A DNA stretch of 64,000 nt, taken from contig CM022678.1 in NCBI GenBank assembly GCA_012295275.1, forward strand, positions 10,253,466-10,317,465, written 5' to 3'. The stretch's first letter is position 1. Each line of letters opens with the position of its first letter. Shown piece by piece: positions 12,519-36,309 of the stretch. Below the pieces are notes generated by a model. The model did not search any database. It had not been told where the DNA came from and saw only the letters and a list, made by a program, of their open reading frames with translations. The translations under genes were made by a program, and so were the position numbers. The DNA comes from Chrysomallon squamiferum. Lineage: Eukaryota > Mollusca > Gastropoda > Neomphalida > Peltospiridae.

Positions 12519-13700
12519 CTATTTTCTCGTTCGACACTAATTTTCTTCTAAATTTATTTTAACAAATTGCTGCTAAATACATCGCTTTATTATTGCTCTA
12601 GCGAACTGAAGAACAAAATTACTTATTACCTAATCTTTTCACTTAACTCGCATACATGTTTGCTGTGAGCAGTGACGTTATAAATTTTAGCTATTTGCTG
12701 GTTTATATTTACTTTCTTCCTAGGTTTTTTATTTGCCTAGTTTCTAGGTTTCATTCATTCTGTCTATCAATCTATCTATCTGTCTATTTCCAGATGGTTG
12801 ATGGGTTTTATGTTAAGCTAGTTCGTTGTTTTATATATCTGGTTCTCAAAGTGGCAAACGGCAATGTGACAACAAACAATGGTAAGAATTTCTCAGTGTC
12901 ACGTTCAGCTGATGTTCTGACATTGAACTGGTTAATGAAACACACCCAACTATTTTATAAAGTAAAAATCAGCTCACCAATTTAATGTGAAGATCACAAA
13001 AAGTAGAGACAAATTTCATAGAAATATTAATGTATCTTATTATAAACCGCACATACTGAAAAAAACTATTCACTCTTTTCCCGTGTATTATCTCCTTTCT
13101 GGGAAAACCTGTGACTCAGCTGTCATGTGATCTACTTTCTTTTTCACAGAACTCGTCACACACTAAAAATATCTACTGACATTATAAACAATTACCTTAC
13201 ATGAATGCAGAAACAGAATGAGAAACAAAAATAAATAATAACAGCATCAACAGCAGCAATAATAGCAAAAAACAATAATAACAAAACAAAATGGAAAAAA
13301 TAATAATAATAAAAATTAATCGATAAACAAATAAATAAATAAACAAATAAATAAATAAATAAACCCGTCTTACTCTCAATAGGATTATTATTAGTAATAT
13401 TAGAAACTTTCTATTTATATATATTGTTTCTGGGGAAAGCCATGACTCAGCTGGCATCTGACCTACATCTTTTTTTCAAAGAATTCGTCACTAACTAAAA
13501 ATATCGAGAGTCAGTGTCGATCATTATCTTACGTAACGTAGAAACACAATGAGAACGAAAAAAATCAATTAAAAAAATATTAAAATAATATTAATAACAA
13601 CAACAGTAGCAATAATAGCAAAAAAGATAATAACAAAACAAATATAAAGAAAGAAATAAATAAAGATGTCTTACTCTCAGAAGGATTATTATTCTTATTA

Positions 13701-13765
<65 letters not shown>

Positions 13766-13770
13766 TTATT

Positions 13771-13838
<68 letters not shown>

Positions 13839-14609
13839 TGCTGCTGCTGCACAGCTTTATTTACATCCTTTCATTCAATTCATTTATTTATGTATGTATT
13901 TATTTAATTATTTATTTATTTACTTTGCTGATCTCTCTGCACTACTTTCTCGTTCGACACTAACTTCTTCTAAATTTATTTTAACAAATTTCTGCTAAAT
14001 ACATCGCTTTATTATTGCTCTAGCGAACTCAAGAACAAAATTACTTATTACCTAATCTTTTCACTTAACTCGCATACATGTTTGTTGTGAGCAGTGACGT
14101 TGTAAATTTTATCTATTTGCTGGTTTACATTTACCTTCTTCTTCTAGCTTTCTTATTTGCCAAGTTTTCAGGTTTCATGATTAAGTGCTGGCTGGTTTAT
14201 TTATTTATTTACCGACTTAACGCGAAGATCATAACAAGGAAAGACAAATTTCACAAAAACATCGATGTCTTATTTTGAACCACACACACTGAATTAAACT
14301 ATTCATTCTTTTCTCCTGCATTATCTTTTTTCTGGATAAAATTATGACTTAACTGTCATGTGATCTACTTCCTTTTTCACAGAACTCGTCACACACTAAA
14401 AATATCTAGTGACATTGTCAACAATTACCTTACATGAATGCCGAAACGGAATCAAAAACATAAACAAATAATAACAACAACAACATTAGCAATAATAGCA
14501 AAAACAATAAGAAAAAAAACTAATATAAATAAATAGATAAATAAATAAATAAATAAATAATAAAAAAATAAATTACTCTCAGAAGTATTATTATTATTAA
14601 TGTTATAAT

Positions 14610-14705
<96 letters not shown>

Positions 14706-14985
14706 CTGCCTCTCTGTTACATGGTTTTATTTACCTCCTTGCATCTAATTTATTTATTTATTTATTTATTTATTTATATATTTATTTACTTTGCTCTTTT
14801 CTCTGAACTATTTTCTCGTTCTACACTAACTTCTTCTAAATTTATTTTTGCCTCCTGTATTATAATGCTTCTGGGAAAAACTATGACCCAACTGTCATCT
14901 GACCTGTATCTTTTTTCACAGAATTCGTCACGAACTAAAACTATCGAGAGACTTAGACAGGGATATTTTATTAGTAATTACGTCA
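10900..14985. repeat. Degenerate complex tandem array with embedded microsatellites
   Basis: Several sequence blocks recur in order. GTGAAGATCA...GGAAAGACAAATTTCA is at about 10957, 11226, 11725, 12989 and 14223. CGCATACATGTTTGCTGTGA is at about 11575, 12648 and 14075. AACTCGTCACACACTAAAAA and variants are at about 11888, 12364, 13149, 13482, 14384 and 14924. The period is roughly 0.4-1.4 kb. (TC)n tracts sit inside the units at 12103-12171, 12454-12514, 13772-13836 and 14612-14699, with (ATT)n at about 13692-13770. No gene is seen; small frames across these blocks are repeat-derived. Confidence 0.7.
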
Positions 14986-15070
14986 CAGAAAAATCTGGAC
15001 TTTCGCTAGAGTGAGGACTTACTCACTTTGACGATGTAAAAGCAGACGACTCTGGCGAGGTTTACTCTAT
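14945..15070 (+). promoter_or_regulatory. Promoter-like block of BIR copy 3 with a mutated TATA box
   Basis: It is closely similar to 6025-6150. The TATAAAAG of copy 2 reads TGTAAAAG here (15035-15042). The ACGTCAC element is kept. Confidence 0.5.
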
Positions 15071-15084
15071 GTAACTGGTATTAA

Positions 15085-15195
15085 CCAGTGACATTCAGTT
15101 ATGAGAAAGTAAAACTAGTGACCAGTGACATTCAGTTATGAGAAAGTAAAACTAGTGACCAGTGACATTCAGTTATGAGAAAGTAAAACTATTGA
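15085..15195 (+). repeat. 37-bp minisatellite, 3 units, upstream of BIR copy 3
   Basis: Units at 15085, 15122 and 15159 share the unit at 6167, each with ATGAGAAAGTAA. The exon probably ends at 15213 before GTAAAT. Confidence 0.85.
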
Positions 15196-15213
15196 CGGTT
15201 CCGGGATTTAGAG

Positions 15214-16393
15214 GTAAATTTTAATTAATTTATTTTTACAATAGATGAAAAGTATTTTAGCAAAAATTTTCCTTTTTTTTTAATTATATTTTATTTTTGC
15301 TTTGTTGTTTGTTTATTTTGTCATTTCATTGCCTTTGTTTTTCCTTAGCCAGAAAAAAAAAACAATTCCTGTGAAATACAGAAAAAACAGGTCGTGAAAT
15401 TAATATAAAATATATAAATAAATAAATAAATTTAAGATTACAAACTAAATATAATTATTTAAAATTTGTGCACTTTGCTGTACAATCTGATAATCAGATA
15501 AAAATAAATTTGATTGTATCAAATGAGCGGAATTCACTATATTTTGTTCATGATTAATTATTTGTAATAACAATTATCATTAATTTGTCAACATTTGACA
15601 GTTTTTTATTTATTTATTTACTATTTACCTATGTAAGTACTTACTTACTTACTAACTTCTCTTATTTTATCTTATCTTATCTTATTTTATTCCATTTTAT
15701 TTATTCTATTTTATTCATTACATTTTATTTATTATACTTTAATTTATTATTTTATTTTACTTTATTTCATTTTATTTCATAAACAATTACTGACATATGT
15801 ACGGATTTAGGTGCAGTCATAAATGTAAACTACATACGTATATGTTAGTTATTATTCGTTAATTCTTTAATTACGTCACAGTAGAAATCGTACACAGAGC
15901 AACTAATACAGAGTTTTACTTAATTCATAATGAAGTCGATTTCGGGACGTCACGATTTCTTTAATGTTTATATTGTTATTAGTCGACATCTTCAGACGTC
16001 ACGTGCTTGATGACTTTCGTTCGCCTTTTCTTGAATCGGGATCCTCACCCTTCTCGATGACTGGATCACTTTAGATTATTTTTTCTATAATGTCATTTAA
16101 TGTTGAGCCGGGGGGGATCTTGAATCTCTCTGCCGTCAAATTCTTTTCTCGTCAGGATTTTTGAATACCAAATGCAATTTATTATTCATAGGTACTAAAC
16201 AATGCTATAAGGTAATTCATATTTATCTTATTAACAAACACAGAAATGCACACGCTGTATAACGTATGATACTCAAAGTTTCTGTTGGGATGTCTGTAAA
16301 GATTCATTCATTCAGCATCGTAAATTCGAGTAATTTCTTAGAAATATTTCTTATGTTCGTTGTTCATTTACATTGTTTCTTTTTCACTTTCAG
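15214..16393 (+). other. Probable 5'UTR intron of BIR copy 3, duplicate of 6481-7659
   Basis: The sequence parallels the copy 2 intron throughout, including TTTAT-rich repeats near 15600-15780 and GATGACTGGATCACTTTAGA at 16056 (7321 in copy 2). It ends in TTTCACTTTCAG before the untranslated leader and ATG. Confidence 0.6.
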
Positions 16394-16428
16394 ACGTTAA
16401 CACCAAACAAAACAAACAAAATCCTGTA

Positions 16429-17462
16429 ATGGCAGAAACCAGTGATTCGTCTTCTCCTTCAGTAAACGTCGTCACAGAAGCAGACAAAATAAAAAGGCGG
16501 TATGCTACATACAGAGGTTGGCATCGTAAAAAGCTTGCTCTCCAGCTAGCTATAGCCGGATTTAGGTATACTGGTGACGGGGACAGAGTGAAATGTGAAA
16601 CTTGTGACGTGCAAGTGGACAACTGGTTGACGTCATACCACGCCATTGAAACACATCGCAAACACTCTCCGAACTGCTCTTACATTAACAAGTGGTTTGG
16701 CGGGGAAAGTCAGACGACATCTGGAGGTGGTAGAAGCGAAGATAAGTCGAAAATTCCTCCGAAATACCCGTTATACAGGCTAAACAAAACAGGCTAGACA
16801 GTTATTTTGGGTGGCCTCTGAAATACGCACACCAAAGTCCCTCGTCCATGTCGGCAGAGGGTTTTTTCTACTTGGGATCAGCGGACAGAGCAAGATGTTT
16901 CCAGTGTGGTCTCACTCTCCGAGACTGGGACGAGGACGATTTTCCACTGGACGCCCACATCACGTGGTCTCCCGACTGCCAGTTTGCTCAGCAGAGACAA
17001 GAACAAGCCAGACGCGGAGTATCATCAAGTAGTGACGAGATAAATCCAGAATGCAATAAAATGTCTAACGCAACTGATAAAAACAACAACAAAGAACAAC
17101 ATTCTGAAAGGAAAACCGCAAACATCTTTGAAAAAACGGCCGAAGCAGGTTCGACCGGAGATGCGCTCTGTAATGGAGGAAATACAAACACGAACCAATC
17201 CTGTATGGAAGTAAGAAACGACTCCGGTGTAACTGATAGTGAAACAGGCACAGACGGCGCAGTGGGGGGCGTAGGTAACGATGATGACGTCATGTCGCGT
17301 GTACGCAGCACGATGATAGACGCTGTGTTGGAGTTTGGGTGCACTATAGAAAGTGTAAGGAAGGCAATTCAGCTAGAGAGGCACAGAAACGGAAGGAATT
17401 TTCCTAACGCAGAATCGCTGTATGCAGCCGTTCTAGACATTGAGGAATCAGATACTGTTTAA
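16429..17462 (+). pseudogene. BIR-BIR-UBA gene copy 3, frameshifted
   Basis: The ATG at 16429 matches copy 2 and the frame is open through BIR1 (MAETSDSSS start). Near 16779-16790 one base is missing relative to copies 1 and 2 (copy 2 GAGAACTACCAAAACAG versus copy 3 AGGCTAAACAAAACAG), and the frame ends at 16797. From about 16790 the remainder (BIR2, linker, UBA-like) is open in the shifted frame to the same stop at 17462. Apart from this deletion it is highly similar to copy 2. The mutated TATA box upstream suggests a true pseudogene, but a single-base assembly error cannot be excluded. A truncated single-BIR product is possible. Confidence 0.85.
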
Positions 17463-17604
17463 TTAACTTATTTATTTATATTACTTTTGTAATTTGAAGA
17501 ATCATATTACTGTATAAACTTTAATATTATTTATTTTTATGTTTAATATTGTTTCGGTAATTTAAAGATTCAGATAAGTGTTGAGACATTTAAAATGTTT
17601 GTGT

Positions 17605-17610
17605 AATAAA
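17605..17610 (+). promoter_or_regulatory. Poly(A) signal AATAAA of BIR copy 3
   Basis: Same conserved GTGTAATAAAAAA context as copies 1 and 2, about 140 bases after the stop. Confidence 0.5.
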
Positions 17611-18208
17611 AAAAAGTTTATGTTTTAATCAAATAATTTCTCGTCATGCACATGTTGTTACTTTGATTGGTTTGTTCATCGACATCATCATCATCATCAT
17701 TGTTGGTGTGCTTGTTTGTTTTGTTTGCTTGTTGTTTCAGTCTTATATATAGATATATATATATATATATAGATGCACACTCATACTATTAATAATGTTT
17801 GTCTTAAGATTGTTCCTAATTGATTTATCGTGTAGAAGATGCAGCACAGAATTAAACACATAAGCTCAGATGATGAACTGTATTTAAACCACGCTAGAAC
17901 AATAACATACGAACAATTGTTTTGCACTTAGTTTGGTAAACACCAATTTGATATCCTCCAGGTTATCTTTTTTTATCATTCCAGCTTTAATTTTATTCAT
18001 TCTAACACAGGCTCTAATCAAACGTTATGGTCATTTTTGGTAGGCAGGAAGTAAATATAACAACTCGTCTATATTATTTTTGCCTTCATTTACACTGACA
18101 AACTTTAACCATTCCCAGCCTTGGTCGAGATAAAAACAAATCAAAAGAGACAGGCATGAAGTCCTTTAACATTTTCAATACTGTTTTCTTTTCTTCTTTA
18201 TTTCTTTC

Positions 18209-18248
<40 letters not shown>

Positions 18249-19019
18249 TTGACTGGTATGGAAAAAAGATAACGCAATTCGAAATTTCTTTGTTGAAAGT
18301 CTGCGCAAATGAGCAGAGTAGCGAGCATGCGCAGATGGACATAATGATAAGCATGAGTAGACAGGAATTATGGTATTCTTCTCATGCAGCCTGTTTAAAA
18401 TGCCCGTCAGTAAATAAAATTAACAATCGCAGTAACTAAATATGTAATTTAAAAGTGAATTATAATAATAATAATAATAATAATAATATTTAACTCAAAA
18501 ACTAACTGTTCCCATGACTAGATCATTAATTTAAAACTTTAACTATTACAATAATAAAATACTGAACTTAAAACATTTACTCTGTGTGTGTGTGTGTGTG
18601 TTCGCATATGTATATGTATGTGTATGAGTGTGTATACATACATATATATACATCGGGTAAAAATAACACTGAGGGGCTTCTGAAGTCACGATTCTTCCTA
18701 CTTCTATGCTTCACTAATTTTGAAAGAGGAAAATTAATGTCTGGTGTTATATTTCTGACACAGTCTCTGTTTATCTTGCAAAACGAGTTTACTTTTTCTG
18801 GTAAGATAAACTTTTCTATAAAAGAAAACACGAGTCGGAGAATGATGGGGAGACGGGACGTAAAAGTACGTTCTATATTAAGTTAAAAATAAAATTAATA
18901 AGTTATTTCGTAATGCTATGGTTCAGTGAATGTCGCTGGATATGAAGGCTTTTAATTCATATTATTCGGTAATTTTCAGCACAATCTTTGTGTACAACAA
19001 TGTTTCATTCCCCCGCAGG

Positions 19020-19059
<40 letters not shown>

Positions 19060-19194
19060 ATGTATGTAACACATATAATATATATAAATACATTCACACA
19101 GATGCACACAAAAATGTATATCACAACAACTCACTTTACCATGCAATGAAACGATGAAAGAAGAAAAGTTTATTCTAGAAGATCTCTCTCTCTC

Positions 19195-19288
<94 letters not shown>

Positions 19289-19469
19289 GTTTGTACCTGT
19301 ATCTTTATATCCATCTGTTTCTCCTATATATCCATACATGTATAATTATATATCTATATCTGTCCATTTATCTTTGTATCTATCTACATATCTATCAATC
19401 AATATATATATATATATGTATATATATTTATATACAGAGAGACAGAGAGACAGAGACAGACAGGCTGAC

Positions 19470-19508
<39 letters not shown>

Positions 19509-19612
19509 GTATATATTTGATTATACAAGCATCATACATATTATATATTTTCACACATACATATACACACGTTCGTATAATTTATCTATCTTTCTATATA
19601 GACAAATATATA
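17611..19612. other. Intergenic, low-complexity, no gene seen
   Basis: It contains (TA)n near 17744-17770, a poly(T) run of more than 30 at about 18214-18246, (AAT)n near 18463-18487, (TG)n at 18583-18601, (CA)n at 19023-19052, (TC)n at 19185-19286 and (TA)n tracts near 19470-19490. The dispersed repeat listed at 18640 lies inside. Short frames here are repeat-derived. Confidence 0.6.
18640..18880. repeat. Dispersed repeat related to the foldback region at 35.4-36.2 kb
   Basis: CTTCTGAAGTCACGATTCTT and the following ATGCTTCACT match the reverse complement of about 35400-35480. ATAAACTTTTCTATAAA...CGAGTC matches the arm of the inverted repeat near 35516-35545. This looks like a multicopy non-coding element; its true ends are unknown. 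Confidence 0.45.
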
Positions 19613-20922
19613 CTCTCCCAAAAAAGAAACGCAAAATGGTTGATTTCTTAGATAACTATTGTAAACTGACACATATCGAAACACATTTACCAAAAAGCAG
19701 GTAACACAAAATAAAGGCTATGGTCGTGTTTATTAGCCAAAACGTTCCCGCATGCAAACCACGTTACCAGTGCATGTGCACACTATATAAAAATACAATA
19801 TAAAAAGGCAAGGTTTTCGAATACTTATGTTCGTTATTGTTGTTCTGACCGAACATCAAACAAATGCCACGACTGAGTGAACCGCAACGAAACAACGCCA
19901 TCGGCTGTTTACAAGCTGGCGAATCCTTCTCGGCCGTAGCCCGGGTGTTCCATGTATCCCCAAGCACCATCTTGAGATTGTGGTATCGATTCCAGCAACA
20001 CCAAACAACACGTGACCGTCCCAGATCAGGTAGACCACGTGTAATCAATCACCAGGACCCAGGACCGCTACATTCGGGTACTTCATCTGTGGGAAAGAAC
20101 CACCATGGCAACCTCTACTGCTTCAGCAATACCAGGTCTGCGTAGAATATCTGCTCAGACAGTGCTCAAGTGCTCAAGTGCCTGGTGTCAGTTACGATGA
20201 AGAACTGTCTGGTTTAGTGACGAGGCTCGATTTCTGCTTCGTCGAGCTGATGGAAGATGTCGAGTTTACAGACGTCGTGGTGAACGTTTTACTGCAAACT
20301 GCATACAGGAATCGGACAGATTTGGCAGTGGTATCGTGTAAGCAGCAATCTCATACACTGGCAGGACCAACCTGGTTCACATCCAAGGCAACTTAACGGC
20401 ACAGATGAAATTTTGCAGCCACATGTCGCTTATATGAATAATGGTAACGTTGTAATCCAGCACGACAATGTGAGACCACATACAGCCAGACTCAAAGAAG
20501 CGTACCTACACAACAATAGCATTCAGATCCTGTCATGACCCTCATAATCTCCGGATTTGAACCTTATAGAGCATTTATGGGACGATTTGGATAAACGACT
20601 GAGGCAGCATCAACCACAGCCACAGAATCGTGCTCAGTTGGCATTATTACTACACACAGAGTGGGCCACCATTCCACAAGGTATAATTCATAATGTCATT
20701 ACTGCCATGGGAAGGAGATGTCAGGCAGTTCTGGAGAACATAAGATATCGATATTATACTGTTATAACCTTGAACTTTAACCTTTTCAATGTAATACCAT
20801 CAGTATTAATGAACTGCGAAAGTGTGTGTAAAATGTGAACATTCTGCTGCTTTCTGTTGATCCATTAGATAGATATTCCCAATGTCAATAAAATCTACTT
20901 TTGCGTTTCTTTTTTGTTGGAG
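19613..20922 (+). mobile_element. Tc1/mariner-type transposon (decayed), with TIRs and TA target duplication
   Basis: The left terminus is CTCTCCCAAAAAAGAAACGC and the right terminus, on the reverse strand, is CTCCAACAAAAAAGAAACGC; both continue AAAA. Each end is flanked by TA (19611-19612 and 20923-20924). The length is 1310 bp. The interior encodes a broken transposase. Terminal repeats, TA target and a DD34E spacing together identify the superfamily. Confidence 0.9.
19864..20838 (+). pseudogene. Tc1-like transposase, DD34E, frameshifted and with stops
   Basis: The N-terminal helix-turn-helix region is clear (MPRLSEPQRNNAIGCLQAGE, then a GRPR motif near 20028). The catalytic part is in other frames. 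The first Asp is in an FSDEARF context (codon at 20219), the second in QHDN (20464), and the Glu in NLIEHLW (20569), with 34 residues between the second Asp and the Glu. Frame changes between 20050 and 20450 and stops near 20536 and 20552 make it inactive. Confidence 0.9.
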
Positions 20923-21099
20923 TATATATATACACACATGCTCACTTACATGTACACACAAATAATTGCTTTACTTTACAATATATACTATGAACAGAGC
21001 GATATCCATGTCGGTCCGAGTGATGTCAGATGAAACCAAAAAAAACAAAATAAAAAAAAAAATTAAAAAAAGACCAGAGGTGTTTTCACGCATGGTGTA

Positions 21100-21296
21100 T
21101 GTTTCATAATGTCGAAGCGGCCTAATATTCCTGTCGTTATAATTCGTAGCATTGCTTAACTCTACCAGGTTTCTTCCTGGTCTGACAAAGAGGTAAACAG
21201 TCACGTGTGATATTTTATCGTTGTGAAAAGCAATCTAGTTCATTTGACCAAGTGCGCTTCTTTATCTAAACATATAGTTTAGATTATCGAGTCAAG
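21100..21296 (+). promoter_or_regulatory. Gene A promoter/leader block, conserved in relics B and F
   Basis: AATGTCGAAGCGGCCTAATA through to the ATG is repeated upstream of the signal-exon relics at 36510-36693 and about 49515-49709. It holds CACGTG (E-box) at 21202-21207, about 90 bases before the ATG. Relic B keeps CACGTG at 36608; relic F has CAGGTG. The promoter role is inferred from position and conservation. Confidence 0.5.
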
Positions 21297-32426
<11,130 letters not shown>

Positions 32427-32534
32427 TTAGTCATCCAAGTATTATACGAGAGGTATTTCTAATTAGATATTGTTATTTATAACGTATTAATATAGAAAAT
32501 GAATATATGATTGTAACTATTTACTTGTATACCT

Positions 32535-32627
<93 letters not shown>
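32535..32627. repeat. (TC)n microsatellite after the gene A coding end
   Basis: About 46 TC dinucleotides, followed by (TA)n, (CA)n and TCTA-type repeats up to about 33130. Confidence 0.95.
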
Positions 32628-32631
<4 letters not shown>

Positions 32632-33959
32632 GTATGTATATATCTATATCTCTACATCTGTTTTGTGACACGGTGTAACGGATGTATTTGTGTGTTTATG
32701 TATATTTATATATGTATATATATAAGTGTATATATACACACACACACACAAACACACACACATATGTATATATCTGTTTGTATATTTAATATATCAGTGT
32801 ATCTATCAGTCTACCTGTTTGTTTATATTTATCTATATCTCACTATCTATACGTCTGGTGTGTATGTACGTCTGTCTTTCCATCTTTTTGTTTGCCTGTA
32901 TATATCTATCTTGCATATATCTACAATCTCTCTTTCATTATCTGTCTGTGTGACTAAAAATCTTTCAAACTATCTGTCTGGTTTTTTTTTTTTTTGGTCT
33001 GTCTGGATATCTACTTATGTATGTACCTATCTATCTATCTTTCTTTATGTTTATATTTCTATCTAGCGATCTCTCTATTTCTGTCTCTCTGTCTTTATGT
33101 CTGTCTGGATATCTATTTGACCCTACATCTGTCACTCGATCCATGTGTCTATAAATCTATCAGTGTCTTTCATTAATGAGGTTCTTTCTATATATTATAT
33201 TATATTAAAGTATATTACATTATATTACATTATATTATATTATATTATATAACATTATATTATATTCTTTACTTTCAGGTCAACTGAAAAGAGAGGCATG
33301 AAGGATAATTCGTAAACATCACTCATTTATTTTTCAAGTTAACTACGTACAAATAGAAATCATAGTTATTACCTGCTGCATTAAACAAATTGATTATTGT
33401 TTTGTTTTTTCACGCTAAATCACATACTTTTTTATGTAGCCATTTGATATAAACGGCTTTGAATGTATATATTAATATAGCAATTTAAATAAATACCTAA
33501 AGTTATTATAATTATAACATAGGAGACACATATATTTTCTTTTTGCAAGTATTGGTTTACACAACATTCGTAATTAATTATAGTCTTGTGTGGATAAATA
33601 TATACTATATAAACCTGTACCCAATATACTATCTGTGATATAATCAAGGACTCAGTTATGATATGGTTATGGGAAGATAATATTTATGATATATTAAACA
33701 AGTTTACATTTATTTTTAACGTTTGACTGAATAGATAACTACACATGAATATTTTGTTAAAGACGGTTATAACAAGCAAATAGTTTCATAATGATGTACA
33801 TGGAGAAGAAACCTCGGTCGCCTCCCTCATAGGTTACACTTTTTTATAATTGGCAGCAAGGCTTATTTTATATCAACTGTTTTTCTTGTTAAATCAGTCA
33901 TTTGCTCTGCCTGGATCTTGATGTAGCTTTCTGTGACAGCAGTAAAGATCAGTAATACA

Positions 33960-34005
33960 ATGTGTGAGAGCTAAGACCGACGCTCTAACCACTGGACTAC
34001 ATACA
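33960..34005 (-). repeat. tRNA-like fragment (SINE relic) in the gene A 3' region
   Basis: On the minus strand, TAGTCCAGTGGTTAGAGCGT followed by CGGTCTTAGCTCTCAC resembles the box A/D-arm and anticodon arm of a tRNA. No acceptor or T-arm closes the cloverleaf. The same fragment is at about 46676-46722 in the duplicated block. A tRNA-derived SINE piece is the likeliest reading. Confidence 0.4.
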
Positions 34006-34047
34006 TCTTTTTGAGACGTTACAAAATAGAATTATGCTTGTAAATAG

Positions 34048-34049
34048 TG

Positions 34050-34141
<92 letters not shown>
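34048..34141. repeat. (GT)n microsatellite
   Basis: About 45 GT dinucleotides with a few C interruptions. The duplicated block at 46765-46792 has a much shorter version. Confidence 0.95.
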
Positions 34142-34144
<3 letters not shown>

Positions 34145-34249
34145 AGTTTGTTTATATTACATGGCCTGTATTAATCAGATTGTTTCTAATTATTTTTCTG
34201 TGTTGTGGAATTTTGTTATAAGGAATTAACAATTTATAATAAATCATAA

Positions 34250-35079
34250 GCTTGAGACAAATTGGTCTTTTCTTCTTCTTCTTCTACAATTTAAAAAAAA
34301 AAAAGTCATATGGCTTAGTAAATTTTTGTAATAATTTTATTAATAATCTTTATTTGATATCCTAACAATTTTTCGGTGTGTTTATAAACGTATATATTAT
34401 TTGGAAAAAAGCAGAAAACCAAAAAAAGCAGAAATTTAAAAATCTGAATAACTTTATATCTGACGTCTGTTAGAAGCTAATAAGGAATTAGAATTTATAA
34501 AATTTGAACATTGCCCATTCAGTATGGTACCTGTGATGCCTAAATATTAGATTTCTTTAATATTCCTAAACATTTTGTGACTTAAGCAAATATTAGCAAT
34601 AGAGATTAGTAATTTTCTCTCTACTTAACCAAAAACGTTTTGCAAGTTTTCGTAAATGACTGTTGCTTGCATGTAAATTAAGATAAAGTGATAAAGCTTG
34701 GTAATACGTTAGTTGCGTATGTCCTGCAATTTGGGGTATTGAAAATAGCGCAATTTGTCATATCGCACGCCGCACTGTATACTGCACGTGCAAACGCGGT
34801 GCTCTCGAGCTGTCGCAGAAGCACGTGCAATACAGATGTATTGAAATCACATTTTGATGCACTTAACCAACACTACTCAAAAACAAAAGGAAGAATTTAC
34901 ACTGTTATAATGGGTCGCCGTGCAGGCTTAACTCAAGATCAACGTCATCAAGCAATATGACGACTTAACAATGTCGCTCAGTACTTTCGTGTTCATGACG
35001 ATACATACCACGACTCCGACAACGAGCACATCAAAACCAGCAAGTGGGAGATCGATTAATATATCTAACTATCTATCTA

Positions 35080-35124
<45 letters not shown>

Positions 35125-35510
35125 CATACACACACACACATATATAATGATATAAAATGATATTTCATGCACATGATACAACAGTGGAAATTTCTTATTT
35201 CTCGGAAACCTATGACTCTAATACTGGAGAAAAAATATAACACAGAAAGTGCTGAAATGTACTGAGTAATACATGCATGAATTGAAAATCCTCATATTCA
35301 AGCTCATTCACCGATTCATAGAATTACGAAGAAAACCTTGTTACTTTTATTTTTAGCTGAATGCGGGACGTGCTATATTATAATACAGATATATAATCAA
35401 GCTCAGTAAAGCATACAAACAGGAAGAAACGTGACTTCAGAAGGTTAAGTCGTTTCTCCCGATGTATGATGTGTGTGTATATGTGTGTGTGTGTTTATAT
35501 ATCAGATAAA
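34250..35510. other. Downstream of gene A, no intact gene
   Basis: 34250-34640 is the duplicated flank shared with 46920-47260. Then come unique sequence, a Tc1-like fragment (34910), (TA)n and (CA)n near 35080-35145 and the start of the repeat family found at 18640. The 90-codon frame at 34688-34960 is mostly non-transposase sequence joined to the fragment. Confidence 0.5.
34910..35010 (+). pseudogene. Tc1-like transposase N-terminal fragment
   Basis: MGRRAGLTQDQRHQAI then a stop, then a frame with VAQYFRVHDDT, resembles the first helix-turn-helix of Tc1-like transposases. It is very short, has a stop and an apparent deletion, and no TIR was found. Confidence 0.4.
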
Positions 35511-36037
35511 CCTTTCTATAAATGAAAATTCGAGTCACACAAAAATGGGAATTTCACCGCAAAAGTATATTATGTACGTCCAATATTACTTAAATATATA
35601 TATGTAGTATGTATGTATGTATGTATGTATGTATGTATGTATGTATGTATGTATGTATGTATGCATGTATGTATGTATGTATGTACGTATGTATGTACTT
35701 ATATGTTACACAGGAGTTTGTCCTGATGAAAACACTATATATATTGTATAAGAATAAACCTATTTGAAGTAAAACAAATTCATTAAAAGTAGTTTAATTT
35801 ACAATATATATATATATATATACATACATATATATATATATAGTGTTTTCATCAGAACAAACACCTGTGTAACATAAACATACATACATACATACATACA
35901 CACATACATACATATATACATACATACATACTACATATATATATTTAAGTCAGTATTGGATGTACATAATATACTTTTGCGGTGACATTCCCATTTTTGT
36001 GTGAGTCGAAATTTCATTTATAAAAAAGTTTATATGA
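35511..36037. repeat. Large inverted repeat (foldback), arms about 200-245 bp
   Basis: The left arm 35511-35755 and right arm 35832-36037 are near-perfect reverse complements: for example AAAAATGGGAATTTCACCGC (35539) against GCGGTGACATTCCCATTTTT (35979), and TTACACAGGAGTTTGTCCTG against CAGAACAAACACCTGTGTAA. The spacer is about 75 bp of AT-rich DNA. A GTAT/ATAC microsatellite inside each arm differs in length. It could be a foldback element or an inverted duplication of the repeat found at 18640. Confidence 0.8.
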
Positions 36038-36197
36038 TCATAAAAATTATACTCGTCTTACAAGATAGAGACTGTAACAGAAATATGATACATTAATGTT
36101 TTCTTTTTCAAGCTCTGTAAAACATGGAAACTTCAGAAGGTTATTGTTCTCTGATGCACACACACACATATATATCGACATATATATAAATACATAC

Positions 36198-36249
<52 letters not shown>

Positions 36250-36309
36250 GAATGTATACATACACATACATACACTCACACAAATGCACACATAAATGTA
36301 TATCCCAAC

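Larger units (their letters stand above)
33289..34243 (+). other. Probable 3' terminal exon/UTR of gene A, with poly(A) signal 34238-34243
   Basis: TTTCAG at 33283-33288 precedes GTCAACTGAAAAGAGAGGCA, homologous to the coding terminal exon of gene C at 46017. In gene A the reading frame has already stopped at 32426, so here it would be untranslated. A transmembrane-to-33289 splice would instead give a short GQLKREA tail, like gene C. The block from here to about 34640 is duplicated at 46017-47260, including AATAAA (34238 and 46909). Confidence 0.6.

Noticed and set aside
33960-34005. A functional tRNA gene on the minus strand
   Set aside because: Only the 5' half resembles a tRNA; no T-arm or acceptor pairing, and the same fragment is repeated in a duplicated flank.
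34688-34960. A 90-codon frame as a gene
   Set aside because: Only the last 16 codons resemble a protein (Tc1-like N-terminus), followed at once by a stop; the rest looks non-coding.
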